A stretch of 64,000 bases of DNA, from NCBI RefSeq assembly GCF_016801865.2, contig NC_068939.1, positions 142,786,756 through 142,850,755 on the forward strand, given 5' to 3'. Shown here piece by piece: positions 33,991 through 45,496 of this stretch. Every line of letters begins with the position of its first letter. Positions within the stretch are counted from its first letter, which is position 1. Source of the DNA: Culex pipiens pallens. Lineage: Eukaryota; Arthropoda; Insecta; Diptera; Culicidae. A program made the position numbers and the translations under genes. A model generated the notes under the pieces. The model did no database searches. It saw nothing but the letters and a program-made list of their open reading frames with translations, and was not told the origin of the DNA.

Positions 33991-36350
33991 TCATAGTATT
34001 AAAAATAACTTCAAATTTTAAGACATTTCAACCATTTGCTGCTGTTTAAAGATAGTTCACAAGTGACAATTTGTAATATTTGTTTAATTATTTACTGTTG
34101 GTATAATATTTAACTCGTATGCATACACTTTATTATGCATCAGCAAAATGCAGCTCCGATATCGATGGAAATAAAAAAATGTTGGCCTTAGCGCCAAAAT
34201 GAAATGGCATGAAAATATGACAAGATTTCTGAAAAATACTCAAAAATATATATTTTTTTAAAGTAAATTTCGATGGATCTATTTTCATCCTGGCCAAGAC
34301 GTTAGTTAAGTTTGCCAAACAGTTGTTAGGTTGGCTAAATTCCTGACAAAAAAATAATTAACATTTTGGAAGAATTTGGTTTATGTATAGTTTTGAAGAT
34401 TTTCCTCTCTGTTATATGGAAAATACGTAAATAATATGAAGCTATTATTAGACATTTTTATGAATAAAATTACAGTATCCGATAGAAAAAAAAAATCAAA
34501 ACGCAGTTTTCTCTTTTACATGAGATTTTCTAACGGATTTTTTTTCCTCCAAATTTGAGATTTTTTAAAGCATATAATTGATCCTTAAATTTCAGTCCCT
34601 GTTTAGATTGCATTATTAATTTACTCAATCTGATGGAACAATCTTTGATGACTCAATTTCTCAAATCACAATCTCACAAAACCTCTGCAAAATATCGACA
34701 AAACCTTTCCACATTGATGCACCCGAAAAAACCTCCGTTTGCCTATCAATATCTACTGACAATAATAATTGTGAAAACTGATACCTCAAAGGGACGGTAG
34801 CATCAGAGAGAACGAGAGAGGGGAAGGCAGAAGCTGTGTGCAAACAGAGGGAATCCAAACCCAACAGAAGAAGGGAAAAAAAGTCGAGCTGAATGAACAC
34901 CAGAACACTCCGACCTGAAATATCTGTATTAATGACCTCATTGTGCCCCCGTTGATATGAGAAGGCCCGTTACGGTTAAGGTATGTTTGTGTCCGTTTTC
35001 GTTTTGTTTCCCTCTTGTTGGATCTCCGAGTGAGGATTGATGTCTCCATTTTTTCGAGGCCCTTCCAAACCTACCTGGTGGCTAGTTCTACGAAAGTCCG
35101 GTAGGCCAGGCCAGACGACCAACAACGACGACGACGACTCTAAATGGTGAGTGAGTTTTGTCTAATCTGTGACTTCCTAAAAGCATTCACCTCCCGCCGT
35201 TGCCGCACACCGGGGAGGTTTGCTGTCGTATAGGTACTTGGTCGTCGTCGTCGGAGGGACATTCAAATTTTTCGGTACACCTTCTTTTGCTGCATGATAC
35301 CTGCTGTTGCTTGGTCCTAGTGGACGATCGGATCTTTTTCATATGACATCGGGAAAGGTAAGTAGGGCAGTTGGTTGAAAATGGTACGTTCTGATATTTG
35401 TTATACTACTACAAGCAATCAATGACTTTGTAGGAAGTGAGCTGGCAAGCAAAATAATTTGCTAAAATTGATCTATTGAGTGCAAAACTTATAGAAATTA
35501 TCTATAACAATCTAATTCTTTTCGAAAAGAAATATCAATGAATTCTATTTCCAGTATGCAAAAACTGACATAAAATTTGATAAATTTGGGTTTCTACTTT
35601 TCAAAGAAAATAATTAAAAGTACCCTATTTTTAAAAAAGAAATGAAATGCAACTTTTTGATTAAAGGATTGGCCATTTGCATCGATACTTAGGTTGAATT
35701 AAGGCTCAGAAAGGTATCATTCCCGATTGGTTATTTGGCGGCCATGTTTTTTTTAAAGAAACCCTTCAAATCTTAATTCAGAATGTAAGTAACTTAAGAT
35801 AGAGGAACCAAAAATCTCGGATTAGTTTTCAAAAATACGTTAGAGTCAATGGTAAACAAAACTTTTTTTCAAAAACTAATGGCAAAAATGCTTAAGATTG
35901 TTCATCTACACGTTTTTCAAGTGCCCAAACCAAAAATAAATGAAATTTCGTTACAATTAGGAGAAAAACGAATTTTTAAGGGTCAAAGGTCACAGTGCTC
36001 TTACGACTTTTTGAAAACTTACCTGAGAAAATTATCAAAACATTTCCGTTCCTCTTTAAACCTCTGTAAAAATGTCACAGCATATTTTTGTTATGAAAAA
36101 ATATTAGTAAAATATTCTTGAATTTTCTTCAAAAAACATCTGTCATAATTGAATTTGAATGGAGCGAGAAACATAACAAACTTAAGTTCCCCGAGTAGGG
36201 GTAAGTAACGAAGGAAATGCGTAACAATACCTTTTGCTGGAATCAATACCAAACTTTGGTATTCCTGAAACCTACGAAAATTGACTTAAAGATTTTGCAA
36301 GAGAAAAAATTGGTATCATACCAATTTAAGGTATTATTTTGATATTGCAA
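33991..36350. other. Largely unique island, no gene recognised
   Basis: 34640-35380 is richer in GC with CGACGACGACGAC and GTCGTCGTCGTCGG strings (about 35128 and 35242). Frames of 79-90 codons are not convincing. From about 36225 to 36350, GGTAT/ATACC words are frequent, probably part of a separate element continuing at 37264-37293 beyond the retroposon inserted there. Confidence 0.4.
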
Positions 36351-36372
36351 AATTGCAAAAAAAAAAATCGTT

Positions 36373-36451
36373 AGGGAGCGGCCGTGGCTGACTGGTTACG
36401 GTGTTCGCTTTGTAAGCGAATGGTTCTGGGTTCGATTCCCATCTGCTCCCA
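36373..36451 (+). tRNA. tRNA-Thr(TGT)-like sequence at the head of a retroposon
   Basis: The acceptor stem is GGGAGCG against TGCTCCC. The A box reads TGGCTGACTGG, the anticodon stem is a perfect TTCGC/GCGAA around loop TTTGTAA (anticodon TGT), and the T arm is TGGGTTCGATTCCCA. It lies just inside a target duplication and starts the mobile element, so it is better read as the promoter-bearing head of a SINE-like element than as a host tRNA gene. No CCA is encoded. Confidence 0.7.
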
Positions 36452-36511
36452 ACGAGAAAGTTAAGAACACATAAATTTGAAATGGTGAATATGAACGAAA
36501 AATCAAAGTCG

Positions 36512-36584
36512 CTCGAGGAGGGGTTCGATCCTCCGTCATTTGGATTGGTAAGCAAAAATGCTAACCACTAGGCCATGGCGACTT
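36512..36584 (-). tRNA. Degenerate tRNA-like sequence, opposite strand
   Basis: On the minus strand the ends GTCGC/GCGAC pair. The A box region is TGGCCTAGTGGTTAGC and the T arm GGAGGATCGAACCCCTCC has a B-box-like core. The anticodon stem CATTT/AAATG encloses 14 bases instead of 7, so no anticodon is assigned. It faces the preceding tRNA-like region. Confidence 0.6.
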
Positions 36585-37295
36585 GGTGAGTGTGGACTAG
36601 AATTGGGAATACTGTTACAGAGAGCGAGTTGTGGCGCTATAACCACGGCAAATAGGGACGTGGCGTTACATCGTGCTGCCACCTGGTTTTTTTAAGCGCA
36701 AGAGTGGAAAAGTGCTGAGTCATCGTCTAAAAATAGACGGCGTCCTATCTCGCCCAGCAAAATGAAGTCGATAAAGTAGTCGGTTTCGATGAGAAAAAGT
36801 GGAAAACGTGGTCTAAAAATAGCGACGCCATCCCCCTATAGTGTCCAGGGCATTCGTGGAAATACAATGTCCCATCCCAGAGGGTCCCGGAGTACCAAAC
36901 CTTCTTAGCATGGTGCTCCCAACGAATACAACCAAAATCTCGGAGCGTATGGTGGTGTGTCCCCACGCTTCTTCCTCCCCTGTCGATTCAGAATTGTGTT
37001 GTTGTTCGAACACTCTGTGCTCAAACTCAACCCAATTACGAATCATCTCTGCGATACGACTTTACGCAGTAGGCCTGGCCGCTTTAACGCTTGTGATGTT
37101 TCAATGCATTCCGATGCAATGGCGCACTACAAACGTTAATAAATGACAAGAAGAGTGCTAGGCGTCATCTAACCTAAGGCACTCTCCAGGATCCCTTCGA
37201 AAGATTGGCTGCGCTAGGGTCTGATTAGATTAGATTAGATTAGAAATTGCAAAAAAAATCGTTGATCGGATACCAGATTGAGGTATTTTTTTGTA

Positions 37296-38781
37296 CAGTG
37301 AACTCTCTGGCTGTCGATCTTCTCGATATCAATATTGCTTCAGCAAGAGCGTCCAATTTCCCGGGGTTACAGAATTCCCGGGAAACGGGAAATTTTCAAC
37401 AAATTTCCCGGGAAATCCCGGGAATTCCCGGGAAATTTTTAAATTTATCAAAAATTGTTCTGATTCTTATTTTGGTTAATATTTTGCAACAAAATAGTAT
37501 AAAATAGCAACATTATAGGTCAAAATGAGTGTTAGGTTCAATTATTGCTTTAGCTGCTTGTAAAAAAAACATACAACTTCAAGAAAATATAAAAAATAAA
37601 TATCTGTCATTCAATTCGTTCAAAATAACAAAAAAATAATGATTAGTGTTTTGTATTGATGTGATGTAGCTAGGTATAATTTTTTAAATCAAAGTGTTTG
37701 GAAAGTGAGTAAAATGAATCCATGTTCCAAAACGATAAAATTGCTTTTGAATACGTCTCTGTTACCAGTTTGAGAGAACATGATAAAGAATAAAATTGAT
37801 AATTTAGATAAAATGAAAAAAAAAATCATGCAGCAAATGTGTTTTTCATGGCAAAACATTGAAATGAAAAAAATAATAAAGAAATATGTTTTTCATGGCA
37901 AATAATTTATCCAGAACACATGTAACTGGTTTAATCTCATGAATAAATCTATAAGCATTGAATTTACTTTAAAAATCTACTATTCACTTGAAATACAATT
38001 TTTATGTGATCACTACTCAAAGTTTTCAAATGTTTGGAGCGATTATTTGAAATATGTTTGCATGTTTTGGGCACTTTTTATATAATACGAAGTAGTTTTT
38101 TTATTTGATCTTACGCCCTCGGTAGCTCTAGTGCTCTATAAAATTTCAACTTTTAACTGTAATTTTTTAAACAATTTTAAACAAATTAACCATTTTTCCC
38201 AATTTGGTCATGGTATTCCAGTTTGGTCATGGTAAACAAAAAGCAAAAAATAGATAAATTTTGATCTTGGGGGAAGAGGTACCTTATTTCAAATGATATA
38301 ACACATTTTAATTGTTCATTTTTTTATTTTTGCCCAACAAATAAACAAAATCTATTCCTAGTTGTGAATGCTTCAGAAATTAATATTATCTGAAATAAAT
38401 CTTGACTTGAAATTTTAAGACGAACTGATTAGTTCAAAAAGAACAGTAAATTGAATTTGATAAAATAAAATTTAGTGCTTTAATTATTTTTTTTAGGTTT
38501 CGAAATGTACCAAAAAGTTAAAAAAATGTATACTTCCGCTTGAATTTCGGGAATTCCCGGGAAATTTAGAAATTTCCCGGGAAACGGGAAATATTTTTTT
38601 TCGGGAAATCCCGGGCATTCCCGGGAATTTTTTTCCCGGGACGGGAAATTGGACGCTCTAGCTCCAGCTGTCAATAAATTTTTCAGTCCCTTCAAATAGA
38701 TTGCTTTGATTTTTCGTTCTATAATTTGATAACTCCCGCTCTCGACGGTCCCTTCAATATCGACAACGAGAGAGTCCACTG
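37296..38781. mobile_element. Pogo-like MITE (CAGTGNACTCTCT), split by a hAT-like element
   Basis: The left end is CAGTGAACTCTCTGGCTGTC and the right end is the complement of CAGTGGACTCTCTCGTTGTC, flanked by TA (37294-37295 and 38782-38783). Once the insert at 37345-38660 is removed, the element is about 160 bp, close to its relative at 59363-59524. CAGTG ends with TA duplication fit the pogo/Tigger group. Confidence 0.8.
37345..38660. mobile_element. hAT-like element, 8-bp duplication
   Basis: The termini are AAGAGCGTCCAATTTCCCG and the complement of TAGAGCGTCCAATTTCCCG. The flanks GCTTCAGC (37337-37344) and GCTCCAGC (38661-38668) match at seven of eight positions. Subterminal CCCGGGAA-type palindromes are reiterated at both ends. 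The interior is AT-rich and has no transposase. Relatives are at 1566-1945, 48279 and 50805. Confidence 0.75.
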
Positions 38782-38783
38782 TA

Positions 38784-40028
38784 TTACAGTTTGTTATCAA
38801 ATTCCTCTATAACTGTTTTTAAGTAAAATCGCTTTATATCGCCAATCGTTCATTTTTTGCGGTTCTCATTGATTATTATGTAGAATTGTCCAGGGAACAC
38901 GATGGTGATAAAAAAATAAAAATAAAAATATAAAGAATTGGTCAAAACTGAATTTTAATACTTAAAACGTCAAAATATAATACACGGGGGCACTTGAGGG
39001 TTAAAGTTTTATTTAAATAGAATTCCTTGGACAATTTTCTATAAAATGCAACCTCTAGAAAGTCTTTTGCTCAAAAAAATGCAAAGTTATGATTAAAAGA
39101 AAAAAAGTTTTTTAGAAAATCGTCAAAAAAGAGGGCGGTGCCTAAAAAAGAGGGTTGGTCCAATCAGCACCAAACTTGGGATTTCTGTTGACTATCAATA
39201 GATGCACGTTCCCTCCAAGTTTGGTCCGAATCGGTGAAGGTCGAGTCCAAAAGTGTACTCAGTTGACATGGAATGGCCCATAATTTATTATTTTCGACTG
39301 CGATTATGAATTTGTTTTGAATGGAAAAGAAAACAAATTTTTGCACCAGTTTGATTTTTCCATGATCTGTCAGTCCAACAAGCGGCAGGGATTGCCTTTT
39401 TCAATGGTTGGTGCCAGGCAGCCTAGGAAGACTGGTGCAAGGTTCTGCGACGAAACTTAATTTTTGTTTTTGACAGAAAATTGCTAAAGGAACAGCGGGT
39501 GCTAACAGGCCTTTTTAATACTAGGTTAAATTTTCGAAACAACCTATTCCTCATGGGTTTCTTATGCAGATAGGACCTTTTGAAAATTTAATCTAGAATT
39601 GAAATCGAGTATAATATAGTTCATCAGGAAGTTTCAACAAATGCAAAATATTTTTTTTAACAGGCCTGGTTGGAAATGTATGTAATTTATATCAATTTCT
39701 ATCTCTTACAGCTTCAGATTATATTAGACCAGTAATTAAGCTACTGAACGTCCAATATTTACACTGGCTAATTGAAACGAAAACTGGGTCGAATGATATA
39801 ATACTAATATTGGGAATCTATAGCTTTCAGTTCGATCTGCTGAAAGGCAACTTCGTAATTCGATTTAATTTTAAACAAATGCCGGTTTCGGTTCGCAACA
39901 CAAAGTGAAAAAAATAATTATGGTTTTATTTTATCACAAAAATGCAGAAAAAAAGGTTTTTTTTAAAATCTATTTTAAAGCGACATTGAAACTTTACCAT
40001 GTTATGTTGATGTTATCCCAGTTTGAGT
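38784..40028. other. AT-rich stretch with one repeat fragment
   Basis: 39060-39290 is a diverged fragment of the foldback family at 12966-14878: it shares GGTGAAGGTCGA and GAATGGCCCATA-type words and an AAAGAGGGxGGTGCC block. The rest shows no recognisable feature. Confidence 0.45.
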
Positions 40029-40694
40029 TAGGGGAAATATACCCATTTTAAGCCTAATAAGCGGTCGGGTTTGAATGATGCTTGAAATTTACTAAAACCA
40101 AGTACATCAACGAGTAGAGCACATTTTTGAACATTTTTGTTTATTTTCACTTTTACTAAAAGTTTTTATATTCCTTTTGCAAGAATTTAACAAAAATATT
40201 TCCCAAATGTATTTTAATCAGACGGGAATGCATTGGGCCACGCCCATTTTTCTATTTTCAGCATAGTTCTTTTTTCTTCCAGCGCTCTTTTGGGTGCTAC
40301 TTAGTGCTTTCAATTGTGATTAAATTTTAAGCGAATATCACGAAAAGTAGAATTTATGGGAAAAGTTTCCTGGCATCACTGGCTCACTCCAACAGCTGCT
40401 GCTGGTGGTGTTGGTGGCCACTCTTTATTTGCCTTCGCTTCTCGCTCGGTTTTCTTGGTTTTCTTCAGCCTTCGATTAGAATGGGTCGTCAAATAGCAAA
40501 AGTCAAAAGACTTGGCGCGTTTGTTTTTTTTATGGCGCTTGCTAATTACTTACATGTTTCGGGATTATTTTTCAAGTGAGTGACTAACTAATGTGCAAAA
40601 GAACATGTTGCCGGTAGTTGAAAGCAATTTTATTTCTTAAGCGCTTTGAAAACGTTAGCGCAAGTGAAAAGATATTGATGGCAACTTTCGTTTA

Positions 40695-41122
40695 CCCTAG
40701 CAGACGGAAATAACTTGGGAATAACATTTTCTGTTATTTGAAAATACAAGGCCAATATCATTATATGTTATTTATAACAGGATTTGTTATTCGTTGTTAT
40801 GATTCTTTTGTATTGGATTGTTATCGTAATAACAAACTTATAACATTTTTAGTTATTCTTCGAACAAATCTTTGTTATTATTTTTTGTTATTTTAACAAC
40901 TAATCCGATCATCCCAATAACAGTTGGCGGTATTCTTCCATAACACAAAATGTTATTCCCAAGTTGTTTTGGCTTTCAACCAATATCAGACCAATAACAA
41001 ATTTTGTTATGATAACATAAACTGTTATTCAACCATAATGCAAAAATGGATTTTTCAAGAAGATTCCATAACAGTATTTGTTATTGAAATGGCATGCATT
41101 TAGTTATTACCGTCTGCCCGGG
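40695..41122. mobile_element. MITE filled with GTTAT/ATAAC motifs, TA duplication
   Basis: The termini are CCCTAGCAGACGG on the left and the complement of CCCGGGCAGACGG on the right, flanked by TA (40693-40694 and 41123-41124). The empty site is visible in the copies at 32230 and 51797. By my count GTTAT or ATAAC occurs 23 times in the 428 bp, in both orientations. There is no open frame of note. Confidence 0.88.
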
Positions 41123-41306
41123 TAGCAGTTAAGCTCTCATTTTGCGTGTGGATGTGTGTGCCAACAAAACGATGAGAAATGGCCTCGCAAAATAGAAATT
41201 ATGATCGAAAGAGCATTCAATTTGATCTTTTTGGCCAGTAAATGGCATACATTCGCGTGCTTACTCGAGGCGGTGCTGTTGCTGGTTAGTTTATAGCCTA
41301 AATAGT

Positions 41307-41916
41307 CCGGGACCCGTGGTGTAGCCCTGAGTTCGATCCCAGAGGGTCCCGGTGGCATTTTTCGAGACGAGATTTGTCTGATCACGCCTTCCGTCGGACG
41401 GGGAAGTAATAGAGAGCCTGTAGCTTATTAGAGAAGTACCAATCGAAGCATGAGAACTGCCAAACGGAGGTACCAATCGAGCATAAGACAAAGGATTTTG
41501 CTTTTCAGTCCAGGTGTAGGAGTCGTCTCCCTGGGTCCTGTCTCGGTGGAGTTGCTGGTACACGGAGAAAAAAGAGTCCTTAAAATCGTGAAAATGGGAA
41601 CCTCGAACAAAGTGTTCAAATTCCATGGTACGATTTTGAAAAACGTACCATGAAATTTGAACACTTTGTTCGTGGTTCTCATTTTCATGAACGCTTGTTC
41701 ACGATTTTGGGAACTCTTTTTTCTCCGTGTAGGCAGCTGGACTAACAAACCAAAAGTCGTCAGTTTGAATCCCGGGGTGGACGGAAGCTAAGGAGTAAAA
41801 AAAGGTTTGCAATTGCCTTAACAATCAAGTCTTCGGACTCCTAATTTCTAGTAGAAATCTCGCAATCGGGAACGCCAAGGCAACGCTGTAGAGCGAATAA
41901 CTTGATTTTTAATTAT
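41307..41916 (+). mobile_element. tRNA-related SINE-like element with a nested hairpin
   Basis: It lies in the GGGGAAATATA MITE between direct repeats of at least TAGT (41303-41306 and 41917-41920). GAGTTCGATCCC at 41330 resembles a B box and CAGTTTGAATCCC at 41762 a second one. A CCGTCGGACGGGGAAGT block follows the first. The CCCAGAGGGTCCCGG word near 41338 is shared with 36876. The class is inferred from these tRNA-like parts. It is interrupted at 41561-41729. Confidence 0.55.
41561..41729. mobile_element. 169-bp hairpin MITE, TA duplication
   Basis: The ends are CACGGAGAAAAAAGAGTCC and a complement with one mismatch, flanked by TA (41559-41560 and 41730-41731). The arms are complementary for almost the full length, with CAAAGTGTTCAAATT and TGAAATTTGAACACTTTG on the two sides. 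It is the innermost of three nested elements. Confidence 0.87.
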
Positions 41917-42000
41917 TAGTATTTTAGGAGCTTTGATCGAGCATCAAACTCTCCATATGACGAAGATAAGTGTTTGATTAGAAAGGGTATATTTTCCCTA

Positions 42001-43021
42001 GTTGCACATACAAAAAATGCTGTTGCTTGTCAATGCTGAAAAAAAGTCTCTTCAATTAAGTTATTTCCGTTGAGATCATTTTAAACACAACCAAAGAGGT
42101 AAGTAAACCGAACGACAGTTGCTCATTGTGCAAAAAAGCAGAAAAATAACAATTCCAAGTAAAGTCAGCTTGGCTTGGTAAACTTACATTTTTTCCCGGA
42201 ATCACCAAGCGAATGAAACGGATACCAACCCCAAACAGCCAAATCTTGGAAGGTTGTGATATTTTTCCCATTTAAAAACTTATCCATTCCGTCCAACTTT
42301 TGGCGAATCACCCTCACAAAGCAGGGAAAAGAGCAACCACACCAGAAAAAAAAGTGGCCATTCTCATCTCTCCCGGCAAAAGTTCAAAATTTCATTCCGA
42401 AAATGTGTCTAGCGCTGCTGCCGCTGTCTCCGTATTTGAGAACGGGCGAGACACCCAGTGAGGCAACATTTTATTGGAATAAACTTTGAGGCGCACTGCT
42501 TCCTGGCCGGGCTCGGGGACACAAAAAGGAACATCTCACTGGTGTCGACCGAACCTGGGCCCTCCCACCGGGGTGTGATGCTGAGCTGTTCTACATGCAT
42601 TTGGATTTGTCCTTTTTTTGTTGGATTGGTCCCTTCTTTGGCCATTCTATAGGTTGGTTAGGGATGTTCCTTCAGGGTCTTGTTTGTTTTGTTCCAATTG
42701 TGCAGTTTCAGCCAACGATCCGTTGCTAATTAATATTACAATGGACCATTGGCAAGGGTGTTCCAGTAATGCGACATCATCATGCATAGTTGAATATTCC
42801 CAGCTCGTTGGAGGACAGAAAAAGATAAGTTTGGCCTCTCCTGTGGGGTGTCATCGTAGTCCGTGTTAGGTTGTAATAACAACTCAATTTGGAAGTGGTG
42901 TCGTTCCCTTTTTAACATAAGTTTTACGAATAGAAATCCTGTGAGCAAATCCGGTTACGGAATTTGTAAATATTGAACTGTTTGTAAAATCGTCAACATT
43001 TTTTCCGGTTTTGCTGTCAAT
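42001..43021. other. Mostly unique island, no gene recognised
   Basis: GC-richer sequence at 42400-42900 carries several short overlapping frames on both strands with no recognisable features. No repeat partner was noticed. Confidence 0.4.
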
Positions 43022-43970
43022 GCACAGTTGTCCAGATCGCAAAATTAATTGGAAAAAAATGATAAAGTCTTCAGAAAAGTTGTTGCAAATGAAAAGGGTT
43101 TGGATGAAAATTAGAGCGGTTCACGATTAGGGTGATTTTGAATATCTAACTTTTCAGGAATGTTGTTGGACTTGCCAATCCAAGCTACTTTATCGACGAC
43201 ACCAAAATTTCATCTTGTAATCTACGCCTTCTACGACCAAATTTATAGAAAGCATCTGAGCAAACCAAAAATCAGTTTTTTGATCGTGGCAATTCAGGGT
43301 TAAGTTTTAGAGAAAAGTGATGTTCGGATGATAATTTTACATGGAAACCAAAAATAGGATCGAAAATCGATTTTCGACACTTTGCTCAATTCTGAGGGAA
43401 GATTCAGATTTGTACAATTTTCGAATTTCATTAGGATGGTCCCATATGGGTTTCCATTTAAAATAAGACCTTTTCAAGTGAAGATATCTTGAGTTTAAAG
43501 AAAAACACCCTTGAGATTTTTTCAGCGTTTGTAGTGCTAGATCTCCTTTTTCTAATGCAACCTGGCGCTCAAAATTTGGCTTGCGTCTTTTCGAGATGTG
43601 CAAGTTTTAAATTTGCATCTTTTTACCTTAAAATGGCTGTAATTTTTGACCCTTAAGTCCAAATTGACTTGTAAAAAATGAAAATAAATGTTTCCTTTTT
43701 AGAGCCCTAAAAGTGCCTCAAACATGAATTTTCTCTAAAACTTAACCATGAACTGCCACGTGCAAAAAACTGATTTTTGAAGGTTTGTCCAGATGCTTTC
43801 CATAAATTTGGTCGTAGAAGGCGTAGATTACGAGATAAAAATTTGGTGTCATGGACTAAGTTGCTTGGATTAGCAAGCTCAATAACTTTCTAAAAAACAA
43901 AAAAAAATCCCAAAAATATTCTTGAAAAGTTAGATTTTAAAAATCACCCTAATCGTGAACCACCCTAATT
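43022..43970. mobile_element. Foldback of the CAGTGGTCC family, copy A
   Basis: The left end is CACAGTTGTCCAGATCGC. The arms at about 43130-43330 and 43740-43965 are reverse complements, with TACGCCTTCTACGACCAAAT in the left arm and its complement in the right. The outer right terminus is missing: the copy stops after CGTGAACCACCCTAAT. A more complete copy is at 63021-63980. Confidence 0.75.
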
Positions 43971-44102
43971 GTTTATGTTTAAAAGAATGCAACAACAAAA
44001 CAAAATATTTTAAAAAGAAACAAAAAAACAAGATTGGAAAAAATCCACACCGCTTGAAAAAAATAAATAATAATAATGGAATTTTTATAAAGGAACGTCT
44101 AT

Positions 44103-45426
44103 TAGGGAGGTCCAAATCCGGGATTCCTCGGGGCTACTCCCTGTAATCAATACGCGACTCATCTCTAGTAATCTAAATTCCAAATTTGTGCTCATTTTGA
44201 CCACGGGAATCATTTTCTCTAAGCCCTTTAATTTTGTATAGGAAAAATCGAGAAATTGTATGAAGAAAAGCAATTGTTTCAGTATTTTTCCAACATATTT
44301 TTAGGATTTTTTGCTGAAAATCCTTCTTTTTATATTCAATTTTAGATGATTTTTTCCATTCAAACTTCAGGACTTTTTTCTGGTGTCTAGGAGGTCGTTT
44401 TGAACATCTTTTCCTCTACGAAAAACTTTACTTTTCTTGTTTTATGTTATTCTTATTTCATTTTTAGTATATTAATTTGCATTTAACTTGTTTAGTTTAT
44501 GTTTTGTTTTTCGTAGTATTTGGTCTATTCTACCGCCTCCTAGCATTACATTTTGCCTATCTAATTTTTCAATGTTTTACAGTCACTTTTTCTAATTTTT
44601 TGCTTGTTTTTTCCCATTTTCTACTTTAAAATGGCACCATTCTCATTTTTATTGTTTAAAAAATCAGAGAGGCATAGTCTAGGACACTAGAACAATTACT
44701 GCATACCTCTTTTTACTTAAAATATACGAAATGTTAATAAAAAACCAGGAAGGTTCTGTGTACTATCCCTCGCCTAGACCAGACCAAAATCCATGATAAA
44801 GCTGACAGACCAAATCTGTCAGACCAAGACTGTCAGACCAAAGAGCAAAAAGTAAATAATCTTGGTCTTCGACGTAGGTGCACACAAATCAACAAAAGAA
44901 AATTTGAAAAAGATTTTATTTTTCCAATTCAATGACTGGGTTTGGACTGCAAAATTGAATGGACGTCAGAAAATGATTAAACAGTGCGGCGTCCTGTACA
45001 CCGACAATTAAATAAGCAGTTAAAAGCTTTATTCTTCCATTTCCATTTTTTCCATTTTTTAATTTTTGATCGCGTTTTCGGTTTACCCTTGAAAAATCTT
45101 GAAATTATTCATACGGATTTTTGATTCCTCTCTTTCCACCATTCCCTTGTAAAAAACACAGCCAAAGTTGACCCCTCAGAAAAATGACATTTGCCAAAGT
45201 CACATAAATCAAGTAAAACTTCAAACCCATACATTTTCTTAAATTTGAAGAGTTCTTATTTCCAATGCTTTTTAAAGATCAAAAATTGGTTGAAGATTGG
45301 AGGGGTGGTAGAGGTTTTAAGGGAGGGGTCGTCAGAATGAGCTTAAATTTGGAATTTACCCTGATGATGGGTCCATTATTGATTTCAGGAGGTTGTCCCG
45401 AGTAAGCCCGGATTTGGACCACCCTA
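44103..45426. mobile_element. MITE with GGTCCAAATCCGGG ends
   Basis: The termini are TAGGGAGGTCCAAATCCGGG and the complement of TAGGGTGGTCCAAATCCGGG. 44270-45270 has a second, degraded copy at 62020-63020. Near 44800-44840 a CTGTCAGACCAA-like unit is repeated three times. Frames are short. The duplication was not resolved. Confidence 0.75.
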
Positions 45427-45496
45427 CGACTGTCTGAAAGATTGAAAAAGTAAGAAAAATAATTGGTGAAATAGTAACAAATTCTTACTACTCATA

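Larger units (their letters stand above)
36351..37263 (+). mobile_element. Composite retroposon with two convergent tRNA-like heads
   Basis: It is bounded by a duplication starting AATTGCAAAAAAAA and ending TCGTT (36351-36372 and 37245-37263, differing only in A-run length). The element proper is 36373-37244. Order: a tRNA-like region in plus orientation, a spacer of about 60 bp, a tRNA-like region in minus orientation, a GC-richer body with two GTCTAAAAATAG words, then about 395 bp shared with the copy at 9142-10215, and a tail of GATTA repeats. The tail and long duplication imply reverse transcription by a LINE partner. It has no convincing gene. Confidence 0.82.
40031..41998 (+). mobile_element. 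GGGGAAATATA MITE, copy B, with two insertions
   Basis: The left terminus GGGGAAATATA follows TA (40029-40030). The right terminus, reading TATATTTTCCC, precedes TA (41999-42000) and has one C fewer than usual. Comparison with the uninterrupted copies at 31548 and 51540 reveals insertions at 40695-41122 and 41307-41916. Confidence 0.85.

Noticed and set aside
36373..36451. A functional host tRNA-Thr gene
   Set aside because: It begins exactly at the 5' boundary of an element bounded by a target duplication of about 20 bp, so it belongs to the mobile element.
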